Source: Archivesica marissinica (taxonomy: Eukaryota; Mollusca; Bivalvia; Venerida; Vesicomyidae). Taken from it: 64,000 bases of DNA. Location of the stretch: NCBI GenBank assembly GCA_014843695.1, contig CM026401.1, forward strand, positions 48,744,405 to 48,808,404. The letters are read 5' to 3'. The notes beneath the pieces are model-generated. The model worked only from the letters and a program-made list of their open reading frames with translations, did no database searches and was not told the DNA's origin. A program made the position numbers and the translations under genes. Shown one piece after another: positions 56,522 to 64,000 of the stretch (position 1 is its first letter; the number at the start of each line of letters is the position of its first letter).

Positions 56522-58585
56522 ATGATGGATAGGTGGGTGGGGGAGAGGACTGTGCTATAGCACAAGTACAGATTAATCCCAGTGGTGGATAGGTGGGTGG
56601 GGGAGAGGACTGTGCTATAGCACAAGTACAGATTAATCCCAGTGGTGGATAGGTGGGTGGGGAGAGGACTGTGCTATATAGCACACGTACAGATTAATCC
56701 CAGTGGTGGATAGGTGGGTGGGGAGAGGACTGTGCTATATAGCACACGTACAGATTAATCCCAGTGGTGGGTGGGGGAGAGAACTGTGCTATAGCACAAG
56801 TACAGATTAATCCCAGTGGTGGATAGGTGGGTGGTGGGGGAGAGGACTGTGCTATAGCACAAGTACAGATTAATCCCAGTAGTGGATAGGTGGGTGGGGA
56901 GAGGACTGTGCTATATAGCACACGTACAGATTAATCCCAGTGGTGGATAGGTGGGTGGGGGGGAGAGGACTGTGCTATAGCACAAGTACAGATTAATTCC
57001 AGTGGTGGATAGGTGGGGGGGGGAGAGAACTGTGCTATAGCACAAGTACAGATTAATCCCAGTGGTGGATAGGTGGGTGGGGGAGAGAACTGAGCTATAG
57101 CACAAGTACAGATTAATTCCAGTGGTGGATAGGTGGGTGGGGGAGAGGACTGTGCTATAGCACAAGTACAGATTAATCCCAGTAGTGGATAGGTGGGTGG
57201 GGGAGAGGACTGTGCTACAGCACAAGTACAGATTAATCCCAGTGGTGGATAGGTGGGTGGGGGAGAGGACTGTGCTACAACACAAGTACAGATTAATCCC
57301 AGTGGTGGATAGGTGGGTGGGGGAGAGGACTGTGCTACACAGATTAATCCCAGTGGTGGATAGGTGGGTGGGGAGAGGATGTGCTACAGCACAAGTACAG
57401 ATTAATCCCAGTGGTGGATAGGTGGGTGGGGAGAGGACTGTGCTACAACACAAGTACAGATTAATCCCAGTAGTGGATAGGTGGGTGGGGAGAGGACTGT
57501 GCTATATAGCACACGTACAGATTAATCCCAGTGGTGGATAGGTGGGTGGGGGAGAGGAATGTGCTATAGCAAAAGTACAGATTAATCCCATTGGTGGGTG
57601 GGGGAGAGGACTGTGCTATAGCACAAGTACAGATTAATCCCAGTAGTGGATAGGTGGGTGGGGAGAGGACTGTGCTATAGCAAAAGTACAGATTAATCCC
57701 AGTGGTGGATAGGTGGGTGGGGTAGAGGACTGTGCTACACCACAAGTACAGATTAATCCCAGTGGTGGATAGGTGGGTGAGGGAGAGGAATGTGCTACAG
57801 CACAAGTACAGATTAATCCCAGTGGTGGATAGGTGGGTGGGGGAGAGGACTGTGCTACAGCACAAGTACAGATTAATCCCAGTGGTGGATAGGTGGGTGG
57901 GGGAGAGGACTGTGCTATAGCACAAGTACAGATTAATCCCAGTGGTGGATAGGTGGGTGGGGAAGAGGACTGTGCTATAGCACAAGTACAGATTAATCCC
58001 AGTGGTGGATAGGTGGGTGGGGGAGAGGACTGTGCTATAGCACAAGTACAGATTAATCCCAGTGGTGGATAGGTGGGTGGGGGAGAGGACTGTGCTACAG
58101 CACAAGTACAGATTAATCCCAGTGGTGGATAGGTGGGTGGGGGAGAGGACTGTGCTACAGCACAGTGCAGATTAATCCCAGTAGTGGATAGGTGGGTGGG
58201 GAGAGGACTGTGCTATAGCACAAGTACAGATTAATCCCAGTGGTGGATAGGACTGTGCTATAGCACACGTACAGATTAATCCCAGTAGTGGATAGGTGGG
58301 TGGGGGAGAGGACTGTGCTATAGCACAAGTACAGATTAATCCCAGTGGTGGATAGGACTGTGCTATAGCACACGTACAGAATAATCCCAGTAGTGGATAG
58401 GTGGGTGGGGGAGAGGACTGTGCTATAGCACAAGTACAGATTAATCCCAGTGGTGGATAGGTGGGTGGGGGAGAGGACTGTGCTATAGCACAAGTACAGA
58501 TTAATCCCAGTGGTGGATAGGTGGGTGGGGGAGAGGACTGTGCTATAGCACAAGTACAGATTAATCCCAGTGGTGGATGGTGGGG
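56522..58585. repeat. G-rich 60-bp minisatellite, about 34 units
   Basis: Unit GGTGGATAGGTGGGTGGGGG, AGAGGACTGTGCTATAGCAC, AAGTACAGATTAATCCCAGT. Variation lies in the G run (4-7 G), GCTATAGC / GCTATATAGC / GCTACAGC, and a few units with internal deletions. Each unit holds several G tracts on the plus strand and the palindrome GCTATAGC. Minus-strand frames are artefacts. Confidence 0.97.
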
Positions 58586-58869
58586 ACTGACAGGACCCAA
58601 TCGGGCATTCGCAGGCTAAACTATGGCAAAATTGGCTAATAATAAAAACTCAGCCACTGCGTTAGGGTTTGGTTTTAGGGTTTCTGAGTTATTATTGGGG
58701 GGAGTACAATGTATGTCACAATTATGGAAAATAAATTAAAACATAAAAAACGTGCGCCGTAGAGACATGTAAAATCAATGCAAGTACAATCTAACTGGTT
58801 TAATTCAGTTTAGTTCAACCATTATAATTAATGAAATAAAAATTCAACTAATTTAAGCATTAAGCATAC

Positions 58870-59020
58870 AGCAGTTGATTGTAAACCAGGGTTGCAGGTT
58901 CGATCCTACTCTACACCATACTAAAATGACTCATCATAGTCTCTCGTAAACCGAGGACTTGTGTCGGTGCTTTACACAGTCACTGTGCACGTAAAGCAAC
59001 AAGACATGCTTCAATGGTAC
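58870..59020 (+). mobile_element. SINE family B, degraded
   Basis: GCAGGTTCGATCCTACTCTA (B box), TAAACCGAGGACTTGTGTCG, CACGTAAAGCAACAAG. Confidence 0.75.
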
Positions 59021-59083
59021 AGGTAGGACTGAACTGAACTGAACACATCGGCTAGCGTATTATTAACCATAATACTGATAATA

Positions 59084-59256
59084 CAGTCAAACTGCAGCCA
59101 GTCAAGGGAATCACAGAAGGTGACTGCTTAGCACAGGTGGCTGCTTAATAGAGGTCAAATGCATATAAAATGTTCACCATATTGGGAATCTGGAAATTGG
59201 CTGTTTAATGCAGGTTGCTTGCTTAATAGAGGTGACCACTAACACAGGTTTGACTG
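59084..59256. mobile_element. Tigger/pogo-like MITE
   Basis: CAGTCAAACTGCAGCCAGTC to CACAGGTTTGACTG with flanking TA; TTGCTGCTTAATAGAGGTCA-type interior. Confidence 0.88.
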
Positions 59257-59532
59257 TACTGTGATATTTATATAACAAGGAAAATGTTTTTATATAAGCT
59301 AGTTTCAGCTTCCTACTTGATCCTTGTCGCTGTATGTTACATGTGGTTTATGTACATTTGTATTGCGATAAATACTGTTTCAACCATATAACAGTCATGA
59401 AGCTACAAGATTGACACATCAGTTTGTACATTTACTATACAGAAGAGTTAATGTAGGTTAATTTATATCCAATTATAACACGTGGTATTAACTACAAAAC
59501 ATTTCTTCCTTATTGCTTTTTCAATAGTTAGT

Positions 59533-59701
59533 TTAACCCATTCAACACCAACTAACTCACATGGACTGGTCCATGATATTCATAAACCAATAAATGAATC
59601 AGAAAATCACATTTGGACAAGTTCATTTATCAAAATGGGTAATTATGTCTAAAAATAGTCATATCACTGGCAAACAGTGCAGATCTTGACGAGACGGCTC
59701 G
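59533..59701 (+). mobile_element. MITE family F, truncated at its palindrome
   Basis: TTAACCCATTCAACACCAAC to GACGAGACGGCTCGT, then directly into a family D SINE. Confidence 0.87.
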
Positions 59702-59856
59702 TATTTTACAATAATTGCGTAACAGGCTGTACATAACAACTTATATTAACCACATGGATGACAGCGTATTTGTGGTTATTCGTGTGGGAGGAAACCGGAG
59801 TACCCGAAGAAAACCCACCTGTAGAGACAACTGAACATACCATCTCACATACCTTC
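59702..59856 (-). mobile_element. SINE family D, head truncated by a MITE
   Basis: TTTTACAATAATTGCGTAAC to ATCTCACATACCTTC, then CAGTCAAACC of the next element. Confidence 0.82.
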
Positions 59857-60001
59857 CAGTCAAACCTGTCTTAAGCAGTCAGCAAAGGGAATCAGGTTGC
59901 TGCTTAATAGAGGTCAAATGTATAATAAAACAACATATTGAGAATCTGGAAACTGGCTGCTTAATGGAGGTGACCTGTCACCACTAACATAGCTTTGACT
60001 G
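59857..60001. mobile_element. Tigger/pogo-like MITE
   Basis: CAGTCAAACCTGTCTTAAGC to AGCTTTGACTG; TA follows on the right. Confidence 0.85.
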
Positions 60002-60154
60002 TACATGTGTAATTAATCTAATTATCAACTCTTCCAAAAAACAGAATAGATGTAATCAATTTTGAACAGTGTTCAAAATAGGGAGATGAGCTTGGTGTGT
60101 TAGGGTCTTAGGAAGATGACTGAAGTTCCAACAGAATGTGTCCTACTGTACATG

Positions 60155-60406
60155 CAATGCTCATTCTAGAGGGAGACATGGACAAAATAGTCGTCCTAGG
60201 GACCCTGACTTCGCCCCTGGGGCCCCACTTCTCCATCAAAATATTGTTTTTGTTTACAATGTTCATACAAAATGTTGTCAAGTAAGATACAGTGGCCCAT
60301 TTATAAAGGCTTAAACACTCCCAAGATTTATCAAATAATATCATTAGATGACACAATCGTGAGCTGTCTCACTTCTCCCAAACATTTGGGTCTAGATTGA
60401 GTCCTG
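60155..60406. mobile_element. hAT-like family H copy
   Basis: CAATGCTCATTCTAGAGGGA, GTCCTAGGGACCCTGACTTC, ACTTCTCCCAAACATTTGGG and TAGATTGAGTCCTG. Confidence 0.75.
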
Positions 60407-60579
60407 ACATGTATATAAGACCACTTCTCCCTCTGCTGAATAAAAGGGAGAAGCAGGCTGGGAGACTGCTCCTCTCAAGTCACTATCCGAAGAACCGGCC
60501 TCCCTGAAAGTTCAATGGATTGAATCGAGGTTAACTATGGGACCGTTCGCACCTGAAGCGAACGCGCTATCGCAACAAC

Positions 60580-60870
60580 CGTTTGCTTAAAAATCTGACG
60601 CTCTACCACTGGATGCCACCATATACTTAAAAAGTTAATTCCAATGTGTAATAACTTGGCGAACGACTCAGTACCCAGGTAGACATGCTGGTTCACATCA
60701 CAGCTCTAAATATTTAATTATTTTCCATTTATGTCAAACCTTGCAGGATCTACACGTAGAAATGATTTCATGGACAGGTTTAGTCGACATACAAGTTTTA
60801 TGTATGCTGTCGCCAGTACTAAACAATGTGTTGAGGTGCTGTGCGGGAGGACATTACATACATGCTGTGA
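60580..60870 (-). mobile_element. SINE family E, badly decayed
   Basis: TCTGACGCTCTACCACTGGA near 60600 and TTATGTCAAACCTTGCAGGA to ACTAAACAATGTGTTGAGGT at 60730-60840. Confidence 0.55.
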
Positions 60871-60944
60871 TGAACACTTGATTCAATGCTCTACCAGCAT
60901 GACCGGACACCACACTATATGGTATGCGATCAAAGTTTCTAACC

Positions 60945-61795
60945 AGACCTCTGCACTGTTCAACCAGACCTCTGCACTGTTCAACCAGACCTCTGCACTG
61001 TTCAACCAGACCTCTGCACTGTTCAACCAGACCTCTGCACTGTTCAAACCAGACCTCTGCACTGTTCAACCAGACCTCTGTACTGTTCAACCAGACCTCT
61101 GCACTGTTCAACCAGACCTCTGCACTGTTCAACCAGACCTCTGCACTGTTCAACCAGACCTCTGCACTGTTCAAACCAGACCTCTGCATGTTCAACCAGA
61201 CCTCTGCACTGTTCAAACCAGACCTCTGCACTGTTCAACCAGACCTCTGCACTGTTCAAACCAGACCTCTGCACTGTTCATTCAACCAGACCTCTGCACT
61301 GTTCAACCAGACCTCTGCACTGTTCAAACCAGACCTCTGCACTGTTCAACCAGACCTCTGCACTGTAACCAGCCTCTGACTGTTCAACCACCTCTGACGT
61401 TCACCAACCTCTGCACTGTCAAACCAGACCTCTGCACTGTTCAACCAGACCTCTGCACTGTTCAACCAGACCTCTGCACTGTTCAAACCAGACCTCTGTA
61501 CTGTTCAACCAGACCTCTGCACTGTTCAAACCAGACCTCTGCACTGTTCAACCAGACCTCTGCACTGTTCAAACCAGACCTCTGTACTGTTCAACCCAGA
61601 CCTCTGCACTGTTCAAACCAGACCTCTGCACTGTTCAAACCAGACCTCTGTACTGTTCAACCAGACCTCTGTACTGTTCAAACCAGACCTCTGCACTGTT
61701 CAAACCAGACCTCTGCACTGTTCAACCAGACCTCTGCACTGTTCAAACCAGACCTCTGCACTGTTCAAACCAGACCTCTTCACAATTCAAACAGA
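60945..61795. repeat. 21/22-bp minisatellite, about 40 units
   Basis: Unit CAACCAGACCTCTGCACTGT plus T, alternating with a 22-bp form (extra A). A short disordered patch near 61365-61420 has several deletions. Frames across it are artefacts. Confidence 0.95.
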
Positions 61796-62045
61796 ATCTC
61801 TTTATTACTTATTATGCATAAACAGGTCGACAAAATATAAATTATTGTTAATCATGCTATAATTTTTAACTATCTATCTATAGTTATTTAGAACGCCGAT
61901 CACGTACAATGAATTATATCAGAGAAACATATGCGGACTCGTACGTCTTTTTATACTAATATTGTAGTAATAAAATTATTTATCACAAAAACAAGGAGGT
62001 CCGTATTGAACTGTAGGATGTTCGGTTTGACAAATGACTAGGTCT
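61796..62045. other. No gene seen
   Basis: AT-rich spacer. Confidence 0.4.
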
Positions 62046-63675
62046 GGTACATATGAACAAATTGCGGCTGATTCGGACCAGATCAGTGGCTGATTCGGAC
62101 CAGATAGTGACTTATTCGCACCACTCGAAAAACTTCTAATTTTGTTATAAAATTTGCTTATCCAAACATCAGTGGCTGATTCGGACCAGATTTTCATATG
62201 CGTATATTAATGAAATATTAACCTCGGACATCAGTGACTGATTCGGACCAGATTTTGAATAATGGGAAATGGTGGTGGAGATACCTGACAAGCTATTTAC
62301 GATAAAAAAATTTAAGGAAAAAAACACGACAAAACTAGGTATCCCGGTGTTACTGGTTTCCGACGATGTAGTACATAACGGACTCCTATAGGTTTAGAAT
62401 GGTCATACACTGCAAACAATTTTATGACACCAAATAAACAATATGTTACCATTCATCCACAAAAATCTCGAAGAAAATCGAATGTTTACTTTTTGAGAAA
62501 AGTTGACAAAATAGCGGTACCTCATTCTCAGTAAACCGGAATGACGTCACATGTTTTCGCCTAACTGTGGAAATTGTCTACAGCGCCACCATTAGTATGT
62601 AAGCAACAGTTCTTTTTTAACAAAACAATAAACTAAGGAAGACTTACTTTAATAAGAGGCTTATTTTATCATTTTCACTCAAAATTCATTTGTTGGACAG
62701 CATTTTGTCTATATACTGTATCTAAAACACTAACATTTAATTTAACTAGGTCAAACACACGGGGCATAAGAAGTCGTCATCCCTCCTAATTACTCTGACT
62801 AAATGCAGAACCGTAAATGGACCCATCCATCGAACACATCACACGGTGCCCAACAAAGAAAAACTAGGTTTACACAATCATATATATCAGTTGGAGAACC
62901 TCTGTGACAACCCGTGGACCTGAATGTGAAACACGATGAAAATCGATTTTATTAATAAGGACCCCTTGTGTGTAATAACGGACATAACTCATAAACACGG
63001 AGCAGTGAGACTATAATGACATTTTTATTCGTAAATATATTGGCGTGGCAGACGATGCATATGTCATTTTGGAGAAAAAATTGCCAATTTCTTTAAAAAA
63101 ATGATATTTATATGGTGACATAAAACATATATAGTGAAGTTAGTGAAAACTGGGGTAGGTTTAAAGTTTTCACCGCTAATTTACCTTGTCTGATATATTA
63201 TGATCAGTTAGAAATAGATTGGAAGTGCACAAGGTATGTTTATTTATAATTCCGGTAACTGGAGCGTGAATTATTGCGTGATCTCTCGCGACTTGCTATT
63301 TCCACAGTTGGGCGAAAACCTATTCTGGGCGAAAACTCTTCACGCTGGGATATAAATTGGGTATAAATTAACACAATTAAATCAATAGTTGCTTAAAGCT
63401 GCATATTTTTATTAGAAAATAGTCGAATTTTTTATATGTTGTCCGAATCAGCCATTAATCTGGTCCGAATCAGCCACTGATATCTGAGTTAAATATTTCA
63501 TTAATATACAAATATGTACATCCTTTTATCGTCTAAATGCAAACAAAACCAGTTTTCTAAGTCTACATATCTGGATAAGTATGAAATCAATGCTAATTTT
63601 ATAACAAAATTAGAAGTTTTTCGAGTGGTCCGAATCAGCCACTGATCTGGTCCGAATCAGCCACTACCATATGAA
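62046..63675. mobile_element. Foldback-like element with long, repeat-containing inverted termini
   Basis: GTGGCTGATTCGGACCAGAT is repeated at 62090, 62170 and 62240 (as GACTGATTC), with its inverse GTCCGAATCAGCCACTGATC at 63440-63665. CACTCGAAAAACTTCTAATT at 62122 pairs with AATTAGAAGTTTTTCGAGTG near 63610. Deeper inside, TTTTCGCCTAACTGTGGAAA (62556) pairs with TTTCCACAGTTGGGCGAAAA (63300). No transposase frame; class unresolved. Confidence 0.82.
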
Positions 63676-63702
63676 CGTAATTCCACACTATTCTATAAAT
63701 GT

Positions 63703-63906
63703 GGCGTCCATGGTCGGATTTGGAATCGGAATGGTCCCGGGTTCAATACCCAGGCAGGCCACGTATGTAGTGTCACTGGGCAAGGCACCTCACACACATT
63801 GCTTAGTACTGGTTAAATGCTTAGGTCGGCTTAAGCCTGTCCAGGAAAACATGTCCAGGACAGATAAGTCCCCACTAGGGGTTTGACATTAAAGGAACAT
63901 ACATAC
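63703..63906 (+). mobile_element. SINE family E close to the SNRK donor, AAATGT target duplication
   Basis: AAATGT at 63697-63702 and 63907-63912. Head GGCGTCCATGGTCGGATTTG lost part of the A-box stem; tail CCCCACTAGGGGTTTGACAT plus (ATAC)n. Its right edge is about 23 nt from the exon at 63935. Confidence 0.9.
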
Positions 63907-63934
63907 AAATGTCTTATTATAACCAAATACCCAC

Positions 63935-64000
63935 CAACAGCTTGAGCATCATAAGAGTCGCCCAGGAGTATCTCTGGAGCTGAATATGCTAGCGATCCAC
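63935..64000 (-). CDS. SNRK: SNRK kinase exon (activation segment / APE motif), partial at window edge
   Basis: Read on the minus strand the exon encodes [20 protein letters not shown] and then V plus the first base of an Asp codon. This is the P+1 loop and APE motif (kinase subdomain VIII) of SNF-related kinase; the [12 protein letters not shown] string is characteristic of SNRK as opposed to other AMPK-related kinases. The donor is GTGGGTATTT with GT at 63934-63933, leaving phase 1. The first bases of the next exon (AT) complete the Asp, restoring the conserved V-D-I-W-S-L-G junction exactly. The exon continues past the window edge, so the ATP-binding lobe and the catalytic HRD/DFG motifs are not in view. 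A SINE target duplication lies only about 23 nt inside the intron. Identification is by remembered family sequence. Confidence 0.9.

Noticed and set aside
981..61795. Regular arrays as CRISPR loci
   Set aside because: Units are contiguous with no unique spacers, no cas genes exist, and the DNA is eukaryotic.
1..64000. Centromeric or telomeric identity of the satellites
   Set aside because: Arrays are short, many unrelated types are mixed, a gene runs through them, and no TTAGGG-type repeat is seen.

Overview
The window reads as intron and flanking DNA of an animal nuclear genome: one split gene whose short exons obey GT-AG rules, tRNA-headed SINEs, TTAA- and TA-flanked MITEs, hAT and piggyBac transposon remains, and a very high load of tandem repeats. 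No bacterial operon, phage or organelle signature is present. An invertebrate, possibly a mollusc or another lophotrochozoan, is my inference from the repeat style; nothing in the window proves it.

The only host gene I can support runs on the minus strand from beyond 64000 leftward. Four exons (64000-63935, 47914-47773, 44357-44148, 30560-30378) join in perfect phase (1, 2, 2) and encode the activation-segment end, the C-lobe and the UBA-like domain of SNRK, an AMPK-related serine/threonine kinase. A fifth minus-strand open segment (about 3530-3086) has the right phase and a weak match to the SNRK tail, and may be a 3' exon. The introns are about 16.0, 3.4, 13.6 and perhaps 26.8 kb and are almost wholly repeats.

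Layout: 0.8-5.4 kb small arrays, the candidate 3' exon, a nested MITE/SINE; 6.0-9.0 kb a 23-bp array; 9-17 kb SINEs, MITEs and seven arrays; 17.7-20.5 kb a ~50-bp array with dimeric higher order; 20.7-23.85 kb a nearly pure 21-bp array ending in the terminus of a small TIR element; 24-30 kb SINEs and arrays; 30.4-31.0 kb SNRK exon with its splice acceptor tandemly duplicated; 31-44 kb MITEs, SINEs, a 27-bp perfect TIR element and a triple nest (41715-42860); 44.1 and 47.8 kb SNRK exons pressed between arrays and transposons; 48-49.2 kb a deleted piggyBac element; 50.6-53.9 kb an old hAT-like element holding a 2.6-kb autonomous-type hAT with an exact 8-bp target duplication and a frameshifted transposase; 54.6-55.8 kb a second hAT remnant hit three times by one SINE family; 56.5-58.6 kb a G-rich 60-bp array; 60.9-61.8 kb a 21-bp array; 62.0-63.7 kb a foldback-like element; then a SINE and the first SNRK exon.

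The recurrent theme, and the most interesting signal, is that several tandem arrays are built from the terminal bases of a DNA transposon that still sits at the array edge (23845, 30830, 27.6/29.5/35.4 kb, 47 kb). The very long open reading frames over the arrays are artefacts of repeat units lacking stop codons.
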